In this document: one piece after another, positions 38,021 through 49,375 of the stretch
Numbering within the stretch: position 1 is the stretch's first letter
Layout of the letters: every line of letters starts with the position of its first letter
DNA from: Gracilariopsis chorda
Lineage: Eukaryota; Rhodophyta; Florideophyceae; Gracilariales; Gracilariaceae
Direction of reading: 5' to 3'
Length of the DNA stretch: 50,066 nucleotides
Assembly: GCA_003194525.1 (NCBI GenBank)
Contig: NBIV01000372.1
Coordinates: 1 to 50,066, forward strand
Made by a program: the position numbers and the translations under genes
The notes under the pieces: model-generated
Databases searched by the model: none
What the model was told of the DNA's origin: nothing
What the model saw: the letters and a program-made list of their open reading frames with translations, nothing else

Positions 38021-41000
38021 ATGGCGCCCACATGGTACTCTCGAGGAGGGAGCTCTTCTGACTCTAACGCTGCCTTTACTTCTTATGACGGTTCTTCTAT
38101 TGACGTCGTAAAGTTCTTCTTTTACTTTGAGAATGTTGCGATGAGAGGAAAGACTGACGGGGACATGGCACTTGAGTTGCTTGGTTTCCTTGAGAACAAA
38201 GCCTTTGAGTTCTACTATGATTCTTATGCTGTTAATGGTTCACTTTCGGAAGAAGCAAAGGACTACCGCTCCGTTAAGCAAGCTTTCATCGATCGTTTTG
38301 GAAAAGCCGAGGAGCCTGAGGAAGATATACGCCTTGCAATTTCTGCTAAATTGGATTATGCAGACTTGGTTGGTTCCTTGACCTATATGGACAACCTCTT
38401 CTTAAAGGCAGGATTCAACGCTAAGGCTAAGTTTGGTCTTTTGAAGAAAGCTGTAATGGAATACGCTGATCTAGCCCAGTTCGTTGTTTTCCGTGGCGCT
38501 GATGATTATGATGAGTTGAAGGTTCAAGTGAAAGCCTTCGATGCTGCCCGGAAAGCAATGGGGAACTACGTTTCATTAAGTACCCCACCTAAGCGTATTG
38601 TCCAAAACCACAGGTCTTCTGAAGAAACTATCTCTCATGCTTTGGAGTCTAAGGTCGACAAACTCTCTGAGCAGTTTGCTCAGCTGTCATTAATGGTTAA
38701 GAAGACACAGACGGAGCGTCGAGACTACGAAAAGGTTTGTTCATACTGCAAGAAGCCCGGACATTATGCCTCACAATGTGACTCTAATCCGCACCGAGAT
38801 ACGCGATGCCCGCGTTGTGGGAAAATTGGACACTCAGACATCACTTGTTGGCGAAGAATCCGACCCGAAGAGACCCGCAATGTATGGGATGCCAATGAGG
38901 AATCTAAAGAGTCAGCATCTAATCTTCAGAAAGGATCCGATCCCGTATCAATTGTCACCGAAAACGCCGGTAATGCTGATGTAGTCGCCACAACCAAGAG
39001 AAGTGCTGACGGTGAAGCGTTGCCCAAACAGCGCCGTTCAGACGGTGGTGCACCCATCCCGCTTTTGCTCAATCCAACAAGATACGAAGAGAGAGTTCGG
39101 AGACCTAAGCTTCATGAACAGAAAATCAAGAAGCCGAAACAGAGGAAGTCGAAGAAACAGAGTCTTCAAGACCATGCAAGCCAATATAACGTTATCACTG
39201 AGCTCGCGAATGCCTCTTCCGGACTAACCTTTGGACAAATTATCAGAGGAGACGCAGATGATGCGAAGAAAGAGATTCGTAAGCTCATCGGTCGCAAAAG
39301 CAATGTTCGACGCCCTTTTGTTGGGCCAGTCGGTAAGCACCCTAGACGTCTTAAGGCGGTCCCCGTTATGATATATGGGATTGAGACTGAAGCTTTGCTC
39401 GACTCTGGAGCTGTTCCAAACCTTATTTCAACCAAGCTGTGTGACAGGCTAGCACTGGAACCCAAGCATACGACGAAGAAGATAACTGTTGCCAATGGAC
39501 AGAGCGCCGTGTGCAGAGGAATACTATACGATATCCCTATATCCTTCAGGGGCGTCTCCGTTCCATTAGACTTTCTTGTTATTGATGGTCCGCCATTCGA
39601 CATGATTGTGGGTTGTCCAACACTTGAATCGTTACAAGCCTGCCTTGACCTCGGAATTCAGCACGTGAAGATGAATATTGATGGAAAAAGAGTAACACTT
39701 GGCTTTGACTATGCTCGCGTCGAGATTTCAGACGAAGAGGGTTTCCAGACGGATAGCGACGACTTCACTTCAGATTCTGACGCCGCTATTGACTCTGATA
39801 CTGCTTCTGAAAATGACGAACAACTCGTGGTTGCTCTAACAGAAAAGAACCATGGCGAGACTCCCGAAATGATCCCGCAATTGGACATCACTACCGATGA
39901 GCAGCACGAGAAGTTACTCTTTTCAAAACTCTCGCACATTTCAGAGAATGAAAGAGACGACTTGGTTTCTTGTCTGAAGGACTCGAATGTAATCGCTTGG
40001 TCATTGAAAGACTTACGCCCAGCCGATGTGCCTGTTTCTCACTCTTTCGAGTTGACAGTTGACAAACCAATCTACTTCAGAGCCAGGAGGATGTCGCCGA
40101 AGCACAACGAGTTCGTACGCAAGGAGATTGATCTTCTTCTCGAAGCTGGTATCATTACCCCTTCAGCCTCTGCTTGGTCGTTTCCAATTGTCATTGCCTC
40201 GAAGAAAGATGGAAGCGCAAGGTTTTGTGTCGATTACAGAGAGCTGAACAGAGTCATGAAAGCTGACCGCTGGCCTTTGCCACGCATGGAAGAGATCTTT
40301 GACGAACTTGGAGGTTGCTGTGTCTTCACTACGCTCGACCTGTTCTCTGGATACTGGCAAGTCAAGATGTCTGAGGATTGCAAAGAGATGACAACCTTTG
40401 TGTGCAGATACGGAACTTTCATGTTCGAAGTCATGCCATTTGGTCTCATGAATGCGCCTTCCACCTTTCAACGGATGATGGATCATGTGCTAAGAGGACT
40501 TCCATTCGTTCGGGTTTACATTGATGACGTTGTCATATTCTCAAGAAGCCTCAGAGAGCACGTGATTCACTTGAAGGCTGTGATTGGTCGGATTGCGAAG
40601 CATGGATTGAAGCTCAAACTGTCCAAATGTTTCTTTGCACTATCGGAGGTGTCTCTTCTAGGCCATGTCATCAACGGAGATGGAGTGCACGTGGACCAGG
40701 AGAAGATTGCTAAGATCCAGGATGCCCCAATTCCTGCCACCACTACGGAACTACGATCTTTTCTGGGACTAGCCGGATACTATCAAAGGTTCATCAGAAA
40801 CTTTGCTGAGACCTCCGCCGTGCTTCACAGTGCTACCTCGGGGAATAAGAAGCTGCGTTGGACCAGAGAGATGCTAGAAGCTTTCCACGGTCTGAAGAAA
40901 AAGATGACTGAGCCTCCGGTACTTTCATATCCAAACTTCGAGCAGCCTTTCATTGTGGAAACGGACGCCTCTAGTATTTCAATCGGCGCAGTTCTCTCTC

Positions 41001-42604
41001 AGAAAAAGGAAGATGGGAAGATACATCCTCTGCAGTTTTCCAGTCGTACTATGACCGCTGCGGAAAAGAACTACTCGGCATGTGAAAGAGAAGCATTGGC
41101 AGTTATCTTTGCTCTCAAGAAGTTCAGATTGTATCTACTCTCGTCTGTTCCATTCAAGGTAATCACGGACCATATGGCTTTACGATATGCATTTCAGAAG
41201 CGCGATATACATGGACGCTTAGCTCGCTGGCTAGACTTTCTGGCCGAGTATGACTTTGAAATAGTGTATCACGCAGGCAAGGAGAATGGCGCAGCAGATT
41301 ATCTGTCAAGGATAGTTCACGGAGACGAGGTCGAGCAGTTAGAAGATGAAGGCGACCTTGCTTGTATGGCTGTTGAGCCTGACGACTTCTCCGGTCTTGA
41401 ACCATACTACGCAAACATTGCGCGCTTCTTGTGTGGTCTGCCTACAGATGAGACTGATGCACGTCTCCGCCAAGCAATCCGACGAAATGCGAAGAAATTC
41501 CTGGTCTGGGAAGGAAAATTGTTCAGAAGGATGCCAAACGCACTGCGAGTTGTTCCTGTTATTGGTCGGCGACAGATCATTATCAAGTCATTTCATGATG
41601 AGATTGGACACTGGGATTTGAAGACTACAAGGAAGTTCATCACTGAGAGATACTGGTGGCCCACTATGCATGAATATATCGGCAACTACGTCAAGAGTTG
41701 TGACGAATGCCAGAGACTCGCACCACTACCAAGGTATTACAGCAACCTTCGGACTCCCATTTCCTCTCTCTTTGACGTCTTCTCGATTGAGTTTGCAGGT
41801 CCTCTTCCGACTACCGAATCCAGAAACCGTTTCATTCTGGTTTGTGTTGAGCATTTGACTGGTTGGCCACTTGCCGTAGCGACAAAATGGTCTACGTCAC
41901 AGGAGGTCATAGACTTCGTGAGAAAAGAGATCATTGCCGTGTTTGGTTTCCCTCGTATCGTGGTGTCGGACAATGCTACATGCTTCACTTCTAAGTCGCT
42001 CGTCTCATTCATGGAGGACCATGGTATCAAATGGAAAACGGTCTTGGCGTACGCCCCCATGTCCAATGGCCGAGCTGAAAGGATGGTTGGTACTCTGAAA
42101 AGAGCAATAGGAAAGAAAGCTCTGGATAATCGTTCAAGTTGGGACGAACACCTGCCTTCGGTTCTGTACGGATACCGGCGCAGACATCTTGCCAGTGGGA
42201 TCTCTCCGTTCGAGTTGCTTTACGGCGTGAAACCACGTATGACCTCCGATGAAGGTGGTGTCGTGGAACGAGTTGGGGACTCCTCCGACCGGTTCCGCTC
42301 AGTGGAGCTGCTCGCATCAAGGAATCATAGAGCTAAACGTTCTGCTCAGAGGCCTTTGAAGGAAGTCGATGCAGTCTCCATTACGAAGTTTGAAGTCGGT
42401 GATCTGGTCCTTGTGGCTCGTGGAAAGGCCCTGAACACTACCGTGAAATGGCCTGCTTTTTCCTCTAAGTACTTTGGCCCATGTCGTGTGGTGAGGGCTC
42501 ACCATCCAAGGTACACGTTGGTTTCTCCACACAACTGGTACACTCGCCATGGAATACACGCCCGTCGTTTGAAGAAGTATATTGCGCGCCCGATGGAAGG
42601 TTAG
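38021..42604 (+). CDS. Ty3/gypsy gag-pol polyprotein, copy 1, intact frame
   Basis: One frame of 1,527 codons from the ATG at 38021 (the codon before it is GTG). Gag occupies the N-terminus and ends with two CCHC knuckles, C240-C243-H248-C253 and C263-C266-H271-C276. The aspartic protease is at LLDSGAVPNLIS (Asp461). Reverse transcriptase has RFCVDYRELNRV, TTLDLFSGYWQV, MPFGLMNAPSTFQ and YIDD at 833-836. RNase H has FIVETDASSISIGAVLSQ. Integrase has H1192-H1197-C1227-C1230, then VVSDNATCFTS and SNGRAERMVGTLK for the later Asp and Glu. The position of the first catalytic Asp reads SIEFAGPLP, that is Glu. There is no chromodomain at the C-terminus (RRLKKYIARPMEG). Gag and pol are fused without a frameshift or stop. 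Confidence 0.95.
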   Translation: MAPTWYSRGGSSSDSNAAFTSYDGSSIDVVKFFFYFENVAMRGKTDGDMALELLGFLENKAFEFYYDSYAVNGSLSEEAKDYRSVKQAFIDRFGKAEEPEEDIRLAISAKLDYADLVGSLTYMDNLFLKAGFNAKAKFGLLKKAVMEYADLAQFVVFRGADDYDELKVQVKAFDAARKAMGNYVSLSTPPKRIVQNHRSSEETISHALESKVDKLSEQFAQLSLMVKKTQTERRDYEKVCSYCKKPGHYASQCDSNPHRDTRCPRCGKIGHSDITCWRRIRPEETRNVWDANEESKESASNLQKGSDPVSIVTENAGNADVVATTKRSADGEALPKQRRSDGGAPIPLLLNPTRYEERVRRPKLHEQKIKKPKQRKSKKQSLQDHASQYNVITELANASSGLTFGQIIRGDADDAKKEIRKLIGRKSNVRRPFVGPVGKHPRRLKAVPVMIYGIETEALLDSGAVPNLISTKLCDRLALEPKHTTKKITVANGQSAVCRGILYDIPISFRGVSVPLDFLVIDGPPFDMIVGCPTLESLQACLDLGIQHVKMNIDGKRVTLGFDYARVEISDEEGFQTDSDDFTSDSDAAIDSDTASENDEQLVVALTEKNHGETPEMIPQLDITTDEQHEKLLFSKLSHISENERDDLVSCLKDSNVIAWSLKDLRPADVPVSHSFELTVDKPIYFRARRMSPKHNEFVRKEIDLLLEAGIITPSASAWSFPIVIASKKDGSARFCVDYRELNRVMKADRWPLPRMEEIFDELGGCCVFTTLDLFSGYWQVKMSEDCKEMTTFVCRYGTFMFEVMPFGLMNAPSTFQRMMDHVLRGLPFVRVYIDDVVIFSRSLREHVIHLKAVIGRIAKHGLKLKLSKCFFALSEVSLLGHVINGDGVHVDQEKIAKIQDAPIPATTTELRSFLGLAGYYQRFIRNFAETSAVLHSATSGNKKLRWTREMLEAFHGLKKKMTEPPVLSYPNFEQPFIVETDASSISIGAVLSQKKEDGKIHPLQFSSRTMTAAEKNYSACEREALAVIFALKKFRLYLLSSVPFKVITDHMALRYAFQKRDIHGRLARWLDFLAEYDFEIVYHAGKENGAADYLSRIVHGDEVEQLEDEGDLACMAVEPDDFSGLEPYYANIARFLCGLPTDETDARLRQAIRRNAKKFLVWEGKLFRRMPNALRVVPVIGRRQIIIKSFHDEIGHWDLKTTRKFITERYWWPTMHEYIGNYVKSCDECQRLAPLPRYYSNLRTPISSLFDVFSIEFAGPLPTTESRNRFILVCVEHLTGWPLAVATKWSTSQEVIDFVRKEIIAVFGFPRIVVSDNATCFTSKSLVSFMEDHGIKWKTVLAYAPMSNGRAERMVGTLKRAIGKKALDNRSSWDEHLPSVLYGYRRRHLASGISPFELLYGVKPRMTSDEGGVVERVGDSSDRFRSVELLASRNHRAKRSAQRPLKEVDAVSITKFEVGDLVLVARGKALNTTVKWPAFSSKYFGPCRVVRAHHPRYTLVSPHNWYTRHGIHARRLKKYIARPMEG

Positions 42605-42646
42605 GTTTTCAGGTTGCCGCGGCGTGGCAACCCTTGAGGTTGGGGT

Positions 42647-43483
42647 TGTGTCGGTCGCTAATGTTGCGGAATGTGCAAGACATTGCTGGAACACACGTGT
42701 AGAATGTCCCAGTAGTGTCTAGCACATTGCACGCTTTGTTGGCCCAGCAAAGACTACAGTATTTTAGTGATGCTGGCGCAAATTATCGCTTTATTATTGG
42801 TTAGTGTGCAGCTCCAGAGGTCTCTAGAAGCCAATGGAGTAATTTAGACGCACACATGACTAACTAGCAAGGAGAAATGCGTATTTGGCTCGTTTGTAGT
42901 GCCTCTAAACACTATAAAAAGAGGTTCTGAGCTTCGGACTTCGGTCTGAACTCACCTCAACAATCGACCAACATCTAAGCCCCACCTCCCATCAACCTTC
43001 AGCCACTTCAACTATCATCAACAACCAGTGAGGCGTTCTCCACTGGATAAAGGGCTTCTAGTGAGGCGTATGCCGCTAGTTGTCCAATAGGGTGGGGAAG
43101 TACCGTCGCTAAGACCGGTTGAAGCGCCTTAGGCGTGGACGGGAGACGGGTAGTGTGTACCAAAGGTGTTTCTGTCGTCTGTGAGCCCCACCGGAGCTTT
43201 GCTCGGATAACGGTGTCGGTCGAAAGACCTGGTGATTTCCGGACGGAAGTACTTGACGGGAAGCTATCCGCAGGCGACGTGCCGTGCAACCTTTCCTGCA
43301 AAGGGCCAGCTTGGGTATAGAGTGAAAGCATATCCCGCTGTTAGTAGCTCTCCTCGGGAAGCCCTGTAAGGATTGTATGCGCCTGCTTCTGGTTAGTGCA
43401 GAGGTAGGTAGGCTGCAGAATCCACTTCACATCCGGAGTGTCTGACCGGAAGCCGAGGGTCTGACCCTTAGTGATCCTTGACA
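42647..43483 (+). repeat. LTR 2 of the Ty3 array, shared by copies 1 and 2
   Basis: Preceded by the purine-rich GAGGTTGGGG (42635-42645), a fair polypurine tract. It differs from LTR 1 at about ten sites, where LTR 3 always agrees with LTR 2. TATAAAA at 42913. Confidence 0.8.
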
Positions 43484-43699
43484 TAATTCTTGGGTTGCGC
43501 GCCGTTTCAACAAAGAAGTTAAGAAGTTTTATTTGGGGATTGAGCCTCTTGCTCTCCCTAGTGTTGTTTTATTTCATCGAGTGGGTTTAGTTCTTTTGAT
43601 CCCACTGTTCTCAACTTGTTTTGGGGCTTTTAGCTACGAAGAGCACCCTTTTGGCTTTTATTATTACAACTTTTTGGCCCCCTGCGTCACCGTCTCGTG

Positions 43700-46600
43700 A
43701 TGGCGCCCACATGGTACTCTCGAGGAGGGAGCTCTTCTGACTCTAACGCTGCCTTTACTTCTTATGACGGTTCTTCTATTGACGTCGTAAAGTTCTTCTT
43801 TTACTTTGAGAATGTTGCGATGAGAGGAAAGACTGACGGGGACATGGCACTTGAGTTGCTTGGTTTCCTTGAGAACAAAGCCTTTGAGTTCTACTATGAT
43901 TCTTATGCTGTTAATGGTTCACTTTCGGAAGAAGCAAAGGACTACCGCTCCGTTAAGCAAGCTTTCATCGATCGTTTTGGAAAAGCCGAGGAGCCTGAGG
44001 AAGATATACGCCTTGCAATTTCTGCTAAATTGGATTATGCAGACTTGGTTGGTTCCTTGACCTATATGGACAACCTCTTCTTAAAGGCAGGATTCAACGC
44101 TAAGGCTAAGTTTGGTCTTTTGAAGAAAGCTGTAATGGAATACGCTGATCTAGCCCAGTTCGTTGTTTTCCGTGGCGCTGATGATTATGATGAGTTGAAG
44201 GTTCAAGTGAAAGCCTTCGATGCTGCCCGGAAAGCAATGGGGAACTACGTTTCATTAAGTACCCCACCTAAGCGTATTGTCCAAAACCACAGGTCTTCTG
44301 AAGAAACTATCTCTCATGCTTTGGAGTCTAAGGTCGACAAACTCTCTGAGCAGTTTGCTCAGCTGTCATTAATGGTTAAGAAGACACAGACGGAGCGTCG
44401 AGACTACGAAAAGGTTTGTTCATACTGCAAGAAGCCCGGACATTATGCCTCACAATGTGACTCTAATCCGCACCGAGATACGCGATGCCCGCGTTGTGGG
44501 AAAATTGGACACTCAGACATCACTTGTTGGCGAAGAATCCGACCCGAAGAGACCCGCAATGTATGGGATGCCAATGAGGAATCTAAAGAGTCAGCATCTA
44601 ATCTTCAGAAAGGATCCGATCCCGTATCAATTGTCACCGAAAACGCCGGTAATGCTGATGTAGTCGCCACAACCAAGAGAAGTGCTGACGGTGAAGCGTT
44701 GCCCAAACAGCGCCGTTCAGACGGTGGTGCACCCATCCCGCTTTTGCTCAATCCAACAAGATACGAAGAGAGAGTTCGGAGACCTAAGCTTCATGAACAG
44801 AAAATCAAGAAGCCGAAACAGAGGAAGTCGAAGAAACAGAGTCTTCAAGACCATGCAAGCCAATATAACGTTATCACTGAGCTCGCGAATGCCTCTTCCG
44901 GACTAACCTTTGGACAAATTATCAGAGGAGACGCAGATGATGCGAAGAAAGAGATTCGTAAGCTCATCGGTCGCAAAAGCAATGTTCGACGCCCTTTTGT
45001 TGGGCCAGTCGGTAAGCACCCTAGACGTCTTAAGGCGGTCCCCGTTATGATATATGGGATTGAGACTGAAGCTTTGCTCGACTCTGGAGCTGTTCCAAAC
45101 CTTATTTCAACCAAGCTGTGTGACAGGCTAGCACTGGAACCCAAGCATACGACGAAGAAGATAACTGTTGCCAATGGACAGAGCGCCGTGTGCAGAGGAA
45201 TACTATACGATATCCCTATATCCTTCAGGGGCGTCTCCGTTCCATTAGACTTTCTTGTTATTGATGGTCCGCCATTCGACATGATTGTGGGTTGTCCAAC
45301 ACTTGAATCGTTACAAGCCTGCCTTGACCTCGGAATTCAGCACGTGAAGATGAATATTGATGGAAAAAGAGTAACACTTGGCTTTGACTATGCTCGCGTC
45401 GAGATTTCAGACGAAGAGGGTTTCCAGACGGATAGCGACGACTTCACTTCAGATTCTGACGCCGCTATTGACTCTGATACTGCTTCTGAAAATGACGAAC
45501 AACTCGTGGTTGCTCTAACAGAAAAGAACCATGGCGAGACTCCCGAAATGATCCCGCAATTGGACATCACTACCGATGAGCAGCACGAGAAGTTACTCTT
45601 TTCAAAACTCTCGCACATTTCAGAGAATGAAAGAGACGACTTGGTTTCTTGTCTGAAGGACTCGAATGTAATCGCTTGGTCATTGAAAGACTTACGCCCA
45701 GCCGATGTGCCTGTTTCTCACTCTTTCGAGTTGACAGTTGACAAACCAATCTACTTCAGAGCCAGGAGGATGTCGCCGAAGCACAACGAGTTCGTACGCA
45801 AGGAGATTGATCTTCTTCTCGAAGCTGGTATCATTACCCCTTCAGCCTCTGCTTGGTCGTTTCCAATTGTCATTGCCTCGAAGAAAGATGGAAGCGCAAG
45901 GTTTTGTGTCGATTACAGAGAGCTGAACAGAGTCATGAAAGCTGACCGCTGGCCTTTGCCACGCATGGAAGAGATCTTTGACGAACTTGGAGGTTGCTGT
46001 GTCTTCACTACGCTCGACCTGTTCTCTGGATACTGGCAAGTCAAGATGTCTGAGGATTGCAAAGAGATGACAACCTTTGTGTGCAGATACGGAACTTTCA
46101 TGTTCGAAGTCATGCCATTTGGTCTCATGAAAGCGCCTTCCACCTTTCAACGGATGATGGATCATGTGCTAAGAGGACTTCCATTCGTTCGGGTTTACAT
46201 TGATGACGTTGTCATATTCTCAAGAAGCCTCAGAGAGCACGTGATTCACTTGAAGGCTGTGATTGGTCGGATTGCGAAGCATGGATTGAAGCTCAAACTG
46301 TCCAAATGTTTCTTTGCACTATCGGAGGTGTCTCTTCTAGGCCATGTCATCAACGGAGATGGAGTGCACGTGGACCAGGAGAAGATTGCTAAGATCCAGG
46401 ATGCCCCAATTCCTGCCACCACTACGGAACTACGATCTTTTCTGGGACTAGCCGGATACTATCAAAGGTTCATCAGAAACTTTGCTGAGACCTCCGCCGT
46501 GCTTCACAGTGCTACCTCGGGGAATAAGAAGCTGCGTTGGACCAGAGAGATGCTAGAAGCTTTCCACGGTCTGAAGAAAAAGATGACTGAGCCTCCGGTA

Positions 46601-48282
46601 CTTTCATATCCAAACTTCGAGCAGCCTTTCATTGTGGAAACGGACGCCTCTAGTATTTCACTCGGCGCAGTTCTCTCTCAGAAAAAGGAAGATGGGAAGA
46701 TACATCCTCTGCAGTTTTCCAGTCGTACTATGACCGCTGCGGAAAAGAACTACTCGGCATGTGAAAGAGAAGCATTGGCAGTTATCTTTGCTCTCAAGAA
46801 GTTCAGATTGTATCTACTCTCGTCTGTTCCATTCAAGGTAATCACGGACCATATGGCTTTACGATATGCATTTCAGAAGCGCGATATACATGGACGCTTA
46901 GCTCGCTGGCTAGACTTTCTGGCCGAGTATGACTTTGAAATAGTGTATCACGCAGGCAAGGAGAATGGCGCAGCAGATTATCTGTCAAGGATAGTTCACG
47001 GAGACGAGGTCGAGCCGTTAGAAGATGAAGGCGACCTTGCTTGTATGGCTGTTGAGCCTGACGACTTCTCCGGTCTTGAACCATACTACGCAAACATTGC
47101 GCGCTTCTTGTGTGGTCTGCCTACAGATGAGACTGATGCACGTCTCCGCCAAGCAATCCGACGAAATGCGAAGAAATTCCTGGTCTGGGAAGGAAAATTG
47201 TTCAGAAGGATGCCAAACGCACTGCGAGTTGTTCCTGTTATTGGTCGGCGACAGATCATTATCAAGTCATTTCATGATGAGATTGGACACTGGATTTGAA
47301 GACTACAAGGAAGTTCATCACTGAGAGATACTGGTGGCCCACTATGCATGAATATATCGGCAACTACGTCAAGAGTTGTGACGAATGCCAGAGACTCGCA
47401 CCACTACCAAGGTATTACAGCAACCTTCGGACTCCCATTTCCTCTCTCTTTGACGTCTTCTCGATTGAGTTTGCAGGTCCTCTTCCGACTACCGAATCCA
47501 GAAACCGTTTCATTCTGGTTTGTGTTGAGCATTTGACTGGTTGGCCACTTGCCGTAGCGACAAAATGGTCTACGTCACAGGAGGTCATAGACTTCGTGAG
47601 AAAAGAGATCATTGCCGTGTTTGGTTTCCCTCGTATCGTGGTGTCGGACAATGCTACATGCTTCACTTCTAAGTCGCTCGTCTCATTCATGGAGGACCAT
47701 GGTATCAAATGGAAAACGGTCTTGGCGTACGCCCCCATGTCCAATGGCCGAGCTGAAAGGATGGTTGGTACTCTGAAAAGAGCAATAGGAAAGAAAGCTC
47801 TGGATAATCGTTCAAGTTGGGACGAACACCTGCCTTCGGTTCTGTACGGATACCGGCGCAGACATCTTGCCAGTGGGATCTCTCCGTTCGAGTTGCTTTA
47901 CGGCGTGAAACCACGTATGACCTCCGATGAAGGTGGTGTCGTGGAACGAGTTGGGGACTCCTCCGACCGGTTCCGCTCAGTGGAGCTGCTCGCATCAAGG
48001 AATCATAGAGCTAAAACGTTCTGCTCAGAGGCCTTTGAAGGAAGTCGATGCAGTCTCCATTACGAAGTTTGAAGTCGTGATCTGGTCCTTGTGGCTCGTG
48101 GAAAGGCCCTGAACACTACCGTGAAATGGCCTGCTTTTTCCTCTAAGTACTTTGGCCCATGTCGTGTGGTGAGGGCTCACCATCCAAGGTACACGTTGGT
48201 TTCTCCACACAACTGGTACACTCGCCATGGAATACACGCCCGTCGTTTGAAGAAGTATATTGCGCGCCCGATGGAAGGTTAG
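43700..48282 (+). pseudogene. Ty3/gypsy gag-pol, copy 2, broken in integrase
   Basis: Identical to copy 1 in translation over the first ~1,200 residues except for three changes: Asn to Lys in the MPFGLxNAP motif of reverse transcriptase (codon 46130-46132), Ile to Leu in RNase H (46671) and Gln to Pro near 47015. A one-base G deletion near 47292 turns GHWD into a stop at 47297-47299, inside the integrase zinc finger. An extra A near 48014 and a missing G near 48076 shift the frame twice more. The Lys change hits a near-invariant position, so this copy may be dead in two enzymes. Confidence 0.85.
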
Positions 48283-48324
48283 GTTTTCAGGTTGCCGCGG
48301 CGTGGCAACCCTTGAGGTTGGGGT

Positions 48325-49159
48325 TGTGTCGGTCGCTAATGTTGCGGAATGTGCAAGACATTGCTGGAACACACGTGTAGAATGTCCAGTAGTGTCTAGC
48401 ACATTGCACGCTTTGTTGGCCCAGCAAAGACTACAGTATTTTAGTGATGCTGGCGCAAATTATCGCTTTATTATTGGTTAGTGTGCAGCTCCAGAGGTCT
48501 CTAGAAGCCAATGGAGTAATTTAGACGCACACATGACTAACTAGCAAGGAGAAATGCGTATTTGGCTCGTTTGTAGTGCCTCTAAACACTATAAAAAGAG
48601 GTTCTGAGCTTCGGACTTCGGTCTGAACTCACCTCAACAATCGACCAAACATCTAAGCCCCACCTCCCATCAACCTTCAGCCACTTCAACTATCATCAAC
48701 AACCAGTGAGGCGTTCTCCACTGGATAAAGGGCTTCTAGTGAGGCGTATGCCGCTAGTTGTCCAACAGGGTGGGAAGTACCGTCGCTAAGACCGGTTGAA
48801 GCGCCTTAGGCGTGGACGGGAGACGGGTAGTGTGTACCAAAGGTGTTTCTGTCGTCTGTGAGCCCCACCGGAGCTTTGCTCGGATAACGGTGTCGGTCGA
48901 AAGACCTGGTGATTTCCGGACGGAAGTAATTGACGGGAAGCTATCCGCAGGCGACGTGCCGTGCAACCTTTCCTGCAAAGGGCCAGCTTGGGTATAGAGT
49001 GAAAGCATATCCGCTGTTAGTAGCTCTCCTCGGGAAGCCCTGTAAGGATTGTATGCGCCTGCTTCTGGTTAGTGCAGAGGTAGGTAGGCTGCAGAATCCA
49101 CTTCACATCCGGAGTGTCTGACCGGAAGCCGAGGGTCTGACCCTTAGTGATCCTTGACA
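48325..49159 (+). repeat. LTR 3 of the Ty3 array
   Basis: Carries the same diagnostic bases as LTR 2, plus several one-base indels in runs: GTCCCAG to GTCCAG, GGTGGGGAAG to GGTGGGAAG, ATCCCGC to ATCCGC, CGACCAACA to CGACCAAACA. TATAAAA at 48590. Confidence 0.8.
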
Positions 49160-49375
49160 TAATTCTTGGGTTGCGCGCCGTTTCAACAAAGAAGTTAAGA
49201 AGTTTTATTTGGGGATTGAGCCTCTTGCTCTCCCTAGTGTTGTTTTATTTCATCGAGTGGGTTTAGTTCTTTTGATCCCACTGTTCTCAACTTGTTTTGG
49301 GGCTTTTAGCTACGAAGAGCACCCTTTTTGGCTTTTATTATTACAACTTTTTGGCCCCTGCGTCACCGTCTCGTG

